Shown: positions 26,391 through 35,014 of the stretch, piece by piece
How positions within the stretch are numbered: position 1 is the first letter of the stretch
Layout: each line of letters begins with the position of its first letter
Source of the DNA: Oscillospiraceae bacterium
GTDB taxonomy: Bacteria > Bacillota > Clostridia > Oscillospirales > UBA929
Length of the DNA stretch: 35,148 nt
Reading direction: 5' to 3'
Assembly (NCBI GenBank): GCA_009780275.1
Contig: WRAI01000024.1
Span: 1-35,148 of the forward strand
Notes under the pieces: model-generated
Seen by the model: the letters and a program-made list of their open reading frames with translations, nothing else
What the model was told of the DNA's origin: nothing
The model's database searches: none
Made by a program: the position numbers and the translations under genes

Positions 26391-28769
26391 ATGAAAAAAA
26401 TAAAACCAAAGCACTTGATTTTTATCTTAATTCCGATAATACTGGTGGTCGGCGCGCTAGTAGTTACATATCACAGAGCCCCGTCAACAATTGCTTCCGC
26501 GCTTTGGCAACCGGAATTTTCGGACGGTATTTTTACCGGTCCGGAAGTTGTCACTGCCTTTGACGCTTATCGCAACCGTACACTGACTCATACCAGACCC
26601 AGTGCCATAGGTGACGACGATGTGAAATTGGTCTTTCACACCGATGATTATGCCCGATTTGTCAACAAGGCCGACGGATATGCAGTCACTCTGCCCAAAC
26701 CGTTTACGCCTGATTTCCGTTGGAGCGCCATACGTTCACGGTTTACGGGCAACGACTTTATCCTCAACATAACGCTGGAAACAGGAAACCCTTACGGCAA
26801 CAACGCAAACAGCTGGGAAATATATCGTTACGAATGGCTGGAAATGTACCTTGTCAGTGACGAATTCTTGGAAAACAACAACTTGTCGCGCACGCGCCAC
26901 AGTGTTGATACCGAAAGCATGCCGGGTTATACAATCTATTTATACACAATGCAGATTAACGACCGTCCCAATATTGAGTTCAGATACTATAATATTGCCG
27001 CGATACGCCAAAACGGCGAGTATGTCCGTTTTGTTTTACTGCACCACAAGTCAACCGTGCCCGACAACGATAGGTTTGACAGCATTCTCCAATCTTTCCG
27101 TTCATTCGAACCGTCAGGCACAGCGCAAAACGATCCTACACCCTTTATTCCGATTGTCAATGAAAATTGGAGCGAGGAGACCAGGTCATATTACGAGCTT
27201 CTGCGCAATCAAGACACCGTGGATTGGGGCTTCTTTACCAATGTGCTGATTGATACCCCATTTGAATATGAGTATCGGCTCCATCAATTGAGAGCACGTC
27301 AAGACTTTTTGCAGAATGCTTTTGAGCATACCTTTCAAATTATGCCCACTTATGTACATGTAGGCGGCGGCGGTCAGCGTCACGGCTTCCCCACCCGCAT
27401 GGCAACGGAGGTTGCCGGTGGTAACGGATTTAACGGTCGGCCGGTCATTCAAGTGAGTTATCAATTTACCATAAGCAACAACGATCCCAGCTTGTTTCAC
27501 GGCTATACACCGGTATTTAATATACTGAATGGCGATTATGATGACAATTTCCGCCTGCTGGCACAGGAGATAAAGGCATATGGCTACCCTGTGCTCTTCC
27601 GCCTAAATAATGAAATGGACTCCGACTGGGTCAGTTACAGTGCCATTAAGAGCCTGCTGTGTACCGATATTTTTGCCTGGGGCTGGGCGCACTTGTACAA
27701 TATTTTTGAAGAAGAAGGCGTTGATAACGCCATATGGGTGTTTGAGACCGCGGGCCCGGACGCTATTCCTAACAGCAGTTGGGGGCACGGCTTTAACTAT
27801 CTGCCCCACGACATGAGCATGATGCACATTCTCAGCGTTATCTCTTACGAAATGGGCAACAACGCTTCGTATATGCTCAGCGCTGGCACATTCGCCAACC
27901 GCTTTCAACGGGTATATGAGCGCACTATGCCGTATTTCTCAGAATTCCCATGGGCAATTGGCGAGTTTGCTTGCGGTTCGGGCGGCGAGTGGAATGACAC
28001 CGAACGCTTCCGTAATGCAAGCCATCAGGCCATTTGGGTCGAGGAAATGTTTGACGTTTTCAACAACCCGGATCACCCCGCCCATGAATATATCAGAAGA
28101 ATCAAATTTGCCGTTTGGTTCTCCTCCAACGACGTTGCCTACCACAATGGGGTGCGACTTGTGACAAACCAGCTCCGCATTGAACCGCACTTGGAGTTGA
28201 CACTTGAATCATTCAGAAGAGGATTCGCCGCCGGTCAGTCCGCACCATTTTCACCCATTATCCGCGAAGAGCTGCCCGTCACCGGCGATTACCTCAGGCT
28301 GCGCGGTATTGATGAGTGGAGCAGTCATTCAGGCGGTCACCCCGGACATGATAACGGAATTACAATTACAGAAAATCCCGATGGCGGGCTGATTTTTACG
28401 TCAAGCGGCACTCACGGCTGGCCCAATATTGTGACTTGGTCGGCCAATCCGAAAACTATACCACAAGCCGAATGGGGCAACTATACTCTCCATTATGATT
28501 TCACGGTCAGTGCCGGGCGCGAAGCGTCTATTCTGTTAATCTCAAACGGTCGTGATGATATTCGATTGACCGAACACTTCCTCCCCCGCTCCAGAAGGAA
28601 CCTGTATCACGATATGCCAAGCGGTACATATCAAGGCAGTATTAGGCTGGATGAGTTGCTGGCTATGTTTAATTATGCCGAGGATATGTTTGAAGTTGCC
28701 GGTATACGGATATTTGCTGTCGGAGGTGCCGATACTGTTGTTACCGTTCGCGAAATGCGTATTGAGTAA
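26391..28769 (+). CDS. Membrane-anchored clan GH-A glycoside hydrolase, GH26-like
   Basis: 792 aa from ATG at 26391 (AAGGAG six bases upstream). An in-frame start at 26295 would precede the promoter. Residues about 8-27 form an uncleaved signal or membrane anchor with no lipobox. An N-terminal region (about 60-245) resembles a beta-sandwich module. The barrel domain (about 270-620) has FRLNNEMDSDW with Glu408 as probable acid/base and AIGEFACGSG with Glu525 as probable nucleophile, which fits the two-glutamate layout of clan GH-A and GH26 mannanases. IKFAVWFSSNDVAY closes the barrel. The C-terminal 150 residues look like a beta-rich carbohydrate-binding region. It would act on an extracellular polysaccharide; beta-mannan is a guess. 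Monocistronic, between strong terminators. Confidence 0.78.
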   Translation: MKKIKPKHLIFILIPIILVVGALVVTYHRAPSTIASALWQPEFSDGIFTGPEVVTAFDAYRNRTLTHTRPSAIGDDDVKLVFHTDDYARFVNKADGYAVTLPKPFTPDFRWSAIRSRFTGNDFILNITLETGNPYGNNANSWEIYRYEWLEMYLVSDEFLENNNLSRTRHSVDTESMPGYTIYLYTMQINDRPNIEFRYYNIAAIRQNGEYVRFVLLHHKSTVPDNDRFDSILQSFRSFEPSGTAQNDPTPFIPIVNENWSEETRSYYELLRNQDTVDWGFFTNVLIDTPFEYEYRLHQLRARQDFLQNAFEHTFQIMPTYVHVGGGGQRHGFPTRMATEVAGGNGFNGRPVIQVSYQFTISNNDPSLFHGYTPVFNILNGDYDDNFRLLAQEIKAYGYPVLFRLNNEMDSDWVSYSAIKSLLCTDIFAWGWAHLYNIFEEEGVDNAIWVFETAGPDAIPNSSWGHGFNYLPHDMSMMHILSVISYEMGNNASYMLSAGTFANRFQRVYERTMPYFSEFPWAIGEFACGSGGEWNDTERFRNASHQAIWVEEMFDVFNNPDHPAHEYIRRIKFAVWFSSNDVAYHNGVRLVTNQLRIEPHLELTLESFRRGFAAGQSAPFSPIIREELPVTGDYLRLRGIDEWSSHSGGHPGHDNGITITENPDGGLIFTSSGTHGWPNIVTWSANPKTIPQAEWGNYTLHYDFTVSAGREASILLISNGRDDIRLTEHFLPRSRRNLYHDMPSGTYQGSIRLDELLAMFNYAEDMFEVAGIRIFAVGGADTVVTVREMRIE

Positions 28770-28780
28770 AAGATAATAAT

Positions 28781-28826
28781 CTACAACCCCCATGAGAGAA
28801 CATGGGGGCTGCACATGTAGTTTTTT
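28781..28826 (+). terminator. Terminator after the GH26-like gene
   Basis: CCCCCATG (28787-28794) pairs with CATGGGGG (28801-28808). An outer CTACA/TGTAG pairing extends it, followed by six T. It begins 12 bases past the stop codon. Confidence 0.85.
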
Positions 28827-28851
28827 GATGCACTCAAGTTCGTCAGTGCCG

Positions 28852-28883
28852 AAAAAACAGCCTGTTTATAACAGGCTGTTTTT
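28852..28883. terminator. Second, symmetric terminator hairpin
   Basis: AAAACAGCCTGTT (28854-28866) and AACAGGCTGTTTT (28870-28882) form a 13-base perfect stem with a three-base loop and A/T tails on both sides. It should work in both directions and backs up the preceding terminator, isolating the pilus locus. Confidence 0.8.
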
Positions 28884-29096
28884 CTTATTCCATTCTACCA
28901 TAACCTCGTGAAAACGTACATAGCCTGCTGTTTTCCCTTTAGACAGTTAGCTATCCCGCGTCCAGTCGTGAGCACAAAAAACAGAGGATCTATATAGATT
29001 TTTTCAATCGTGCAGTGGCGTATTGTAACCACTGGTCATCGCACTCAGCACCGGGCTTAGCGTGTGGAATTATCAACCTTTTGGGAAAGAACCAGT

Positions 29097-29126
29097 TTGT
29101 CGCTTATGCTAGTAATTTAATATATT
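29097..29126 (+). promoter_or_regulatory. Candidate promoter of the pilus locus
   Basis: TTGTCG (29097-29102) and TATATT (29121-29126) are 18 bases apart, about 110 bases upstream of the first pilus gene. This is a weaker match than the other promoters, which would fit phase-variable or activator-dependent expression. Confidence 0.4.
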
Positions 29127-29234
29127 GTTATTAATACCCCTGTTTTTTTATGCTCTCGTTCGAATACTAAAAATAACTAAGGATAACATGAGGCTGGCAA
29201 TTTCAGAAGTGCATCGCTAAAGGAAGTGTTAATT

Positions 29235-32200
29235 ATGAGACAAGCGTTTATAAAAGGGATATCGTGCATTACCATTGTCGTAATGTTGATTACTCTGAAT
29301 TTTAATTTTTTAAGTACAAACGCGGCGAGCGGAAGTGCAAGCCTGCATATGAATGGCGGCACCGGATATAATTTTGATTTTGTCTTTCTTTTGCAAAACG
29401 GCACGGAGCAGATAATCAGGATACCTGGAGGCGGAACCGTGCCGGCAATCTATCCCAACGGAACAACCCTTCAATTAGGGGATCAGCTTCTTTATGTCCT
29501 AATCTCCGACTCAAACGGAAATCCGATGGGCACGATTCTGTCCGACGCAATAGGAAGCAGAAGCAGTAAAAATGCCACGCTCCAAGCCGATGGTTCAATG
29601 GGTTCAGGCGGTGTCATGGTCGGAAATTCCGGCACAATCAATTTTTGGTTTAACGGATTTTTGAGCGGGCAAGCAAGTACGTCATATATAATGGCAAATA
29701 AAATATGGCTGAACGCTGACGGCTCAACGGATACAAATCCGCCGTCCCAATTTAATTTTGTATTGAACGGCACAACAAATTCGGGGAATACGGTTGATAA
29801 TATTTCGATACTCCCCGGCGTGCAGGTTTTGGTTCAGGACGGAACATATACAATAACCGAGCCGGACATCCCCGGCTATCGGCTGGTAAGCATTACCTCA
29901 AACACCATGCAGACAAGCGTTTCGGACAAATCAGCTTCCGCAGTAACGGCAAGCGGAAATTATTCTGCGACATTTACAAATCAAGATATACCCAATAATG
30001 CACTGATCACCCTTTACGGACAAAAAATAAGCAACGGTGCCCCGCTAACGCCCGGCCTTTTTAACTTCACAGTCAAAGATGAAAATGGGGTGGTGGTTGC
30101 CACGGCGACAAACACGGCTGACAGCTATGTTCCATCAACCAACACGGGATACGGATCTATCATTTTTACGCCGATTGAATATACCGCAGCGGACGTGGGC
30201 CAGCATACATATACTGTTGAGGAAGTTGGAACAAACGACAGCTTATGGATTTACAGCGTTGTCCAGTATACGGTATGGGTAAATGTCTCCTTAAATGGTA
30301 ATCAAGTTACCGCAACCACTACATATCCCGCAGGAGGCATCATCTTCCGCAATTTTTACACAGCCACAGGCTCATTTATTCCCGAAGGGACCAAAACAGT
30401 TGCCAATGGCATATTGCAAACAGGTCAATTTACGTTTGCTATCGAGAATGAAAACGGCACGGTGGTCTCCACAGGCACAAACGCGGCAGACGGTACCATT
30501 ATGTTTTCTCCTATCAATTATAACAGCACCGGTATAGGGCAGCATACATACACCGTTTATGAAACCAGTCCTTATGGTGTGAACGGCTGGATTACCTCGG
30601 GTGCAAGATTTACGATAAATGTGGATGTAGAGGACGACCCAAACAATCCCGGAACATTGATCGTTACACCGACCTATCCAAGCCCGATTGTATTTCAAAA
30701 TGTATATTTAGCACGAGGAACACTGTCTTTATCTGCGCAGAAAATAATCAACGGCGGAACTATGTCTGCAGGGCAGTTCCAGTTTGCCGTTTTGGATGAA
30801 TTTGGAACGACGATTGCCACAGGCTCCAACAACGCAAACGGAACCATCGTATTTAGCACTATACGATATATGTCGGGTGATGAGGGCGTTCATATATATA
30901 CGATTGTAGAGACGACGCCGTCGAGCGGAGGCTGGACGACGAGCAATGTTTCTTATACAGTTCCGGTGATTGTTACCGATAACGGTAACGGAACAATGAC
31001 GGTAAGGTCATTTGAGTTAAATACAAGCGACTTTTTATTTATAAACACATACAATGCGGTCGGGGATATTGTATTGAATGCAAATAAAATTATCAGAGGC
31101 GGAACGCTCTCGGACGGCCAGTTCGATTTTGCCGTCCTGGATGAAAATGATGTAACGGTCGCTATCGGGACAAATGATGCAGCCGGCAATATTGAATTTA
31201 CACCGATCAACTATACGCTTAATGACGTCGGAACGCATAACTACACGGTTTTTGAGACAAGTCTGAGCGGAAGCGGCTGGACAACAAGTAACGTCGTTTT
31301 TAATGTGACGGTGGAGGTTACGGATAATGGAGACGGCACGATCACCGCAACTCCATTTTACCCCGACGGAGGCATTGTGTTCGTCAATATCTATGAATCC
31401 TCCGGCTCAATCGCTTTGACTGCCAATAAAACAACGGTCAACAAATCCTTGACCGCCGGTCAGTTCAGTTTTGCCGTCCTGGATGAAAATGATATCGTTG
31501 TGGCCACAGGCACCAATGATGCGACCGGCTACATTCTGTTTTCGGCAATCCCCTATACCGTTGATGATGTGGGCGTGCATAACTATACAATCATTGAAAC
31601 AAGCCTATCCGAGAACGGCTGGACGGTCGACTCTACGCGGTTTAATGTAACCGTGACAGTTACCGAAAACGCCGACGGCACGATTACGGCAACGCCGGAT
31701 TATTCCGACGAGGATATAGAATTCGTAAATACATATGCCACCGCCATGGATTTTACTTTTAAAAAAACCGATAGCTATGGAAACTCACTTGTCGGGGTTA
31801 CGTTTGAGCTATACACCTGCACAGAAGCTGGCACCGCGGGCCATATACACTCAGAGCTTGCCACAAACGACCCCAGTTGCTGCTGGGATGTCAACAATCC
31901 ACTACTCATGGTAACGAGTGATTCGAATGGAATCGTTATGTTTAATGAGCTTGCAACGGGAGATTATATGCTGGCGGAAACGCAGACACTGACTGGCTTA
32001 CAATTGCCCTTTGGACAATGGCTGATTGGTGTGGATGTAGACGCATGGGAGATAACCATTACCGCGCGGGGAGACGATCTGCCGCCCGCATTTAATATTG
32101 AAGCCGACGGCAGTTACGCCCTTACAAACTACCCCATATTGGCTCTACCGTCTGTCGGAAGCTTGGAAAGCATATGGCATATTCTGCTTGGCACTGCATT

Positions 32201-32273
32201 AGTCATATTTGCGGGATTCCTCTGGTTAGAATCATACCGCAAAAAACGAAAATATTTTCAGGATAATCTATAA
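29235..32273 (+). CDS. Sortase-anchored ancillary pilin/adhesin with five isopeptide repeats
   Basis: 1012 aa from ATG at 29235 (AGGAAG eight bases upstream; an in-frame GTG at 29226 overlaps that site). A signal peptide (1-33) is followed by a unique N-terminal region and a Cna-B-like domain (about 150-254). Five tandem Spy0128-type pilin domains start near residues 256, 377, 494, 609 and 722. Each has a Lys near its start (such as LNANKI), a central ETS/EEV Glu and a closing FxNxY Asn, the set that forms Lys-Asn isopeptide bonds. A last SpaA-like domain (about 837-965) has a cysteine insert (YTCTEAG ... SCCW). The C-terminus has LPSVG (971-975), a hydrophobic segment and a basic tail. Its size and position suggest a tip or ancillary pilin. 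The ligand is unknown. Confidence 0.9.
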   Translation: MRQAFIKGISCITIVVMLITLNFNFLSTNAASGSASLHMNGGTGYNFDFVFLLQNGTEQIIRIPGGGTVPAIYPNGTTLQLGDQLLYVLISDSNGNPMGTILSDAIGSRSSKNATLQADGSMGSGGVMVGNSGTINFWFNGFLSGQASTSYIMANKIWLNADGSTDTNPPSQFNFVLNGTTNSGNTVDNISILPGVQVLVQDGTYTITEPDIPGYRLVSITSNTMQTSVSDKSASAVTASGNYSATFTNQDIPNNALITLYGQKISNGAPLTPGLFNFTVKDENGVVVATATNTADSYVPSTNTGYGSIIFTPIEYTAADVGQHTYTVEEVGTNDSLWIYSVVQYTVWVNVSLNGNQVTATTTYPAGGIIFRNFYTATGSFIPEGTKTVANGILQTGQFTFAIENENGTVVSTGTNAADGTIMFSPINYNSTGIGQHTYTVYETSPYGVNGWITSGARFTINVDVEDDPNNPGTLIVTPTYPSPIVFQNVYLARGTLSLSAQKIINGGTMSAGQFQFAVLDEFGTTIATGSNNANGTIVFSTIRYMSGDEGVHIYTIVETTPSSGGWTTSNVSYTVPVIVTDNGNGTMTVRSFELNTSDFLFINTYNAVGDIVLNANKIIRGGTLSDGQFDFAVLDENDVTVAIGTNDAAGNIEFTPINYTLNDVGTHNYTVFETSLSGSGWTTSNVVFNVTVEVTDNGDGTITATPFYPDGGIVFVNIYESSGSIALTANKTTVNKSLTAGQFSFAVLDENDIVVATGTNDATGYILFSAIPYTVDDVGVHNYTIIETSLSENGWTVDSTRFNVTVTVTENADGTITATPDYSDEDIEFVNTYATAMDFTFKKTDSYGNSLVGVTFELYTCTEAGTAGHIHSELATNDPSCCWDVNNPLLMVTSDSNGIVMFNELATGDYMLAETQTLTGLQLPFGQWLIGVDVDAWEITITARGDDLPPAFNIEADGSYALTNYPILALPSVGSLESIWHILLGTALVIFAGFLWLESYRKKRKYFQDNL
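30001..31737 (+). repeat. Five tandem isopeptide-domain repeats within the adhesin gene
   Basis: Units of about 340-360 bases start near 30001, 30367, 30718, 31063 and 31402. Repeats 3 to 5 are closest, sharing GQF.FAVLDE and SGWTTSN-like motifs. They are diverged at DNA level, so they are older duplications rather than a fresh expansion. Confidence 0.85.
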
Positions 32274-32322
32274 AATAAGATATTCTGTTAAATAAATATA
32301 AAAAAGAAATGGGGAAAAAATC

Positions 32323-33879
32323 ATGAAAAAGCACTTAAAGGCATTATCCATTCTGACAGCTGCAATATTAGGGGTATCGATATTTATTCCCTTGGCTGCT
32401 GTCGCCAACAACACCTCTCTGCCCCCTGCCACCGGAAATCTTATCATTCAAAAATATGCTATGGATGACCCGACAGGAGCAGGGATACCGAACGACGGCA
32501 ATCCTGCCACAAACATTCCTAGCGACGCAGTTCCGCTTGAAGGCATTACGTTCGACATCTATTGGATAGAAATTGACGACCCGAGTGTACTTCCCGCAAA
32601 TGACGGGAACTTCACCATTGACACCTTGTTCACGACACTAACGTCGGGCGGCACAGATTTCGCTCTGACCTACGTTAATGAGGTAACCACAGCAGCCGAC
32701 GGCACGGCGGTAATAAACGATTTGCCACAAGGCTACTACCTTGTAGTTGAGCAAACGAGTGGCCTTGTCGCCGTAACTATGGATCCGTTTATCGTAGCTG
32801 TTCCAATGACAAACGCAACGGGAGACGGATGGATAACCGACGTTTATATGTATCCGAAAAACGAGGGAATAAGCATTTCCAAAGATGTAGACAAGTCGGC
32901 AGTTTTCGTGGGCGAAACAGTAACATGGTCGATCGCAGCTTCGATTCCAAACGAAATTGCGAGCTTTGATTCTTTCAGCATCACAGACATTTTAGATCCC
33001 GCTTTGACCTTTGTCCCGGGTTCGGTAATCGTTACCGGACTGCCAAACAAGGTTGTCACCAGCGGTACTGTAATTCCGCAAAGCACAAACTATACTGTGG
33101 ACGAACCCTCGACGACAAACAGTAATACCCTTACGGTAGACTTTACCAATCCTGACGGGCTTGACGCACTAGCAGCGTATAAATATGCACTGATCACTTT
33201 TGAAACTACTGTAAATGATAAAATTTTAAGCAATCCAAATTATACGGTTGAAAACAATGCGACACTGGATTTTATAAATAACACGGGAAATCCGGTTTCG
33301 AAAAACAGCAACATAGTGAAAATACATACCGGTGCGATAGAAATTATTAAAGTAGATTCAGAAACGGGAAATGGCCTGAACGTCAACGGCGCCGAATTTC
33401 AAATCGCCTCCTCTGAGGCTAACGCCCAAAACGGCAATTATCTGAGAATAGCGGTCGATGGCAGCATAATTGATTTTGGAGAACCGGGATATGCTACAGC
33501 AGGTGAATGGATAGCGATAACTTCAGGCGGAACGCTGTCAACCCCCGCGACGGCGATTTTTGAAGGCCTCAAAGACTATACCCAAGACGCATCAGGCGTT
33601 AGAACCTATCTATCATACTGGTTAGTGGAAACAAAGGCTCCCAACGGATATAATCTTCTCGCAAATCCGATACAAGTTGATTTCACTGTGCTGAACTCAA
33701 CGGAAGCAATCGGCTATACAGTAACGGTAACCGTTAATAATACCTCAACATTCACACTGCCGCGAACAGGAAATCTTGGAACCATTTTGTTAGCAGCAGG
33801 CGGCGGGGCATTGATTGCGGTTTCTGCAGCTCTAATTTTCAACTCCCGTAAAAAGAAGAGAGCAATCGTTTCGTCATAA
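32323..33879 (+). CDS. Major pilin subunit, SpaH/EbpB type, LPRTG-anchored
   Basis: 518 aa from ATG at 32323; a GGGG-type site lies eight bases upstream. A signal peptide (1-28) is followed by an N-terminal domain ending in the pilin motif VYMYPKN with Lys179, the residue joined to the next subunit in sortase pili. A middle domain (about 185-340, ISISKDVDKSAVFVGE onwards) resembles the isopeptide pilin fold. A C-terminal SpaA domain (about 345-475) has the E-box YWLVETKAPNGYN with Glu436. LPRTG (479-483), a hydrophobic stretch and RKKKR complete the sorting signal. With a class C sortase immediately downstream it should form the pilus shaft. Confidence 0.95.
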   Translation: MKKHLKALSILTAAILGVSIFIPLAAVANNTSLPPATGNLIIQKYAMDDPTGAGIPNDGNPATNIPSDAVPLEGITFDIYWIEIDDPSVLPANDGNFTIDTLFTTLTSGGTDFALTYVNEVTTAADGTAVINDLPQGYYLVVEQTSGLVAVTMDPFIVAVPMTNATGDGWITDVYMYPKNEGISISKDVDKSAVFVGETVTWSIAASIPNEIASFDSFSITDILDPALTFVPGSVIVTGLPNKVVTSGTVIPQSTNYTVDEPSTTNSNTLTVDFTNPDGLDALAAYKYALITFETTVNDKILSNPNYTVENNATLDFINNTGNPVSKNSNIVKIHTGAIEIIKVDSETGNGLNVNGAEFQIASSEANAQNGNYLRIAVDGSIIDFGEPGYATAGEWIAITSGGTLSTPATAIFEGLKDYTQDASGVRTYLSYWLVETKAPNGYNLLANPIQVDFTVLNSTEAIGYTVTVTVNNTSTFTLPRTGNLGTILLAAGGGALIAVSAALIFNSRKKKRAIVSS

Positions 33880-33910
33880 AAAATAAGAGAACAAATGAAA
33901 GGGGCAAGGC

Positions 33911-34756
33911 ATGAAACGGATATTATTGATTATTCTGATCGCGGCTTCCGGTATATGCTTGCTATTCTATCCGGTTGCATCGAATTACATTTTCATGCTT
34001 AATGCCTCAAGGGCGACACAGGAGTACGAAAGGATCATAGACGCTGCAGATAAAGAAGAGTTAGAAAACCTTTTAAGCAAAGCCATCGAATATAACGAAG
34101 AGCTTGAAGGCAATCTCGTACACGACCCATTTTTGCAAGGCAGCGGCATGGTTATGGCGAAAAATCATCTAAATGTACTGGATATCAATGGAAACGGCAT
34201 GATGGGATATATAATCATCCCAAAGATAAATCTTGAATTGCCGATTTTTCAGGGAACATCTCAGGAAATTTTGCGGAACGGCATAGGCCACTTGGAGGGG
34301 TCGTCCCTTCCGATTGGAGGGGAAACTACTCACAGCATATTGAGTGGACATACAGGAATGTCAAGCGCTAGACTATTTACAGACCTGCCGAAACTGGCAA
34401 TAGGCGATGAATTTTATCTGTATGTTTTGAACATGACATTGGCGTACAGAGTCGATCAAATTAAAGTTGTAGAGCCGGAAGATGTCGAGCTTTTCAGAAG
34501 GATCAGCGGTGAGGACTACTGTTCCCTTATCACCTGTACGCCATACGGCGTTTACAATCTGCGACTTGTTGTGCGAGGGACAAGAGTTATATATGATTCA
34601 GAGATGCATATAGCCCAAATGGAAAGCAATGAATCTATATGGGGGAATATTTTTGACAAGAACATGTTAGTCGGCGTGGTAACGGGAATTTTGGTATGGA
34701 CGATTCTTGTTGTGATAAACATAATTAAACGAAGAATCGTAAAACAGAAAGGTTAA
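33911..34756 (+). CDS. Class C (pilin-polymerising) sortase
   Basis: 281 aa, ATG at 33911 with AAAGGGG upstream, 31 bases after the major pilin. Membrane segments lie at residues 5-27 and about 250-272, the two-anchor topology of class C. Catalytic residues are His147 in LSGHTG, Cys209 in LITCTPYG and Arg218 in NLRLVVRG. The lid motif DPF (72-74), which covers the active site in class C sortases, is present. It links the LPRTG threonine of one pilin to the YPK lysine of the next. No second sortase for wall attachment is in the window, so a housekeeping enzyme elsewhere is needed. Confidence 0.96.
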   Translation: MKRILLIILIAASGICLLFYPVASNYIFMLNASRATQEYERIIDAADKEELENLLSKAIEYNEELEGNLVHDPFLQGSGMVMAKNHLNVLDINGNGMMGYIIIPKINLELPIFQGTSQEILRNGIGHLEGSSLPIGGETTHSILSGHTGMSSARLFTDLPKLAIGDEFYLYVLNMTLAYRVDQIKVVEPEDVELFRRISGEDYCSLITCTPYGVYNLRLVVRGTRVIYDSEMHIAQMESNESIWGNIFDKNMLVGVVTGILVWTILVVINIIKRRIVKQKG

Positions 34757-34768
34757 AAGTTGTTGTGC

Positions 34769-34806
34769 AAGCCCTCAATGCTGTCAGGTGTTGAGGGCTT
34801 CTTTCT
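34769..34806 (+). terminator. Terminator of the pilus operon
   Basis: AAGCCCTCAA (34769-34778) and TTGAGGGCTT (34791-34800) form a perfect 10-base stem with a 12-base loop, followed by a T-rich tail (CTTTCTT). It starts 13 bases past the sortase stop. Confidence 0.85.
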
Positions 34807-34866
34807 TATGATAAAAATTCATATTTCGCACTTATCACCTCACCCGAAAAATTGTGCAATAATATC

Positions 34867-34965
34867 TTACATTGCCCTATCAAAAAATCCTGACGTATAT
34901 GCAGTGACTATTTCTCTTACACTATTTAGCGCAACTACTCCTGACCTCGTAAAGTAAAGTATTCT
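34867..34965 (-). pseudogene. Possible gene remnant between RHS fragment and pilus locus
   Basis: An open stretch of 32 codons without a start codon reads RILYFTRSGVVALNSVRE then IVTAYTSGFFDRAM and ends in TAA at 34869. The AYTSGFFDRAM ending loosely recalls C-terminal helices of some alpha/beta hydrolases. A stop at 34968 precedes it. The rest of 34807-35014 shows nothing else. It is probably debris of a disrupted gene. Confidence 0.25.
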
Positions 34966-35014
34966 TCATTCGATTGTTAAATAGCAAATCCTGCATTTAC
35001 TATATTTTGCACCA

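Larger units (their letters stand above)
28770..29234. other. Gene-free stretch ahead of the pilus locus
   Basis: This holds two terminators (28781-28826, 28852-28883) and a probable pilus promoter (29097-29126). A small structured patch lies at 29013-29034, where CAGTGG and CCACTG pair around ten bases within an outer GTGC/GCAC. I saw no reading frame or recognisable riboswitch. The sequence is A/T-rich after 29100. Confidence 0.6.

Noticed and set aside
28885-29225. Possible riboswitch in the pilus leader
   Set aside because: Only one modest hairpin (29013-29034) was found, with no conserved core of a known riboswitch, and it lies upstream of the likely promoter.
30001-31737. Regular repeats suggestive of a CRISPR or satellite array
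   Set aside because: The roughly 350-base periodicity comes from protein domains in a continuous frame; units are diverged at DNA level.
34760-34957. A 65-codon plus-strand frame after the sortase gene
   Set aside because: It starts at the pilus terminator hairpin, has no ribosome site and no recognisable feature.
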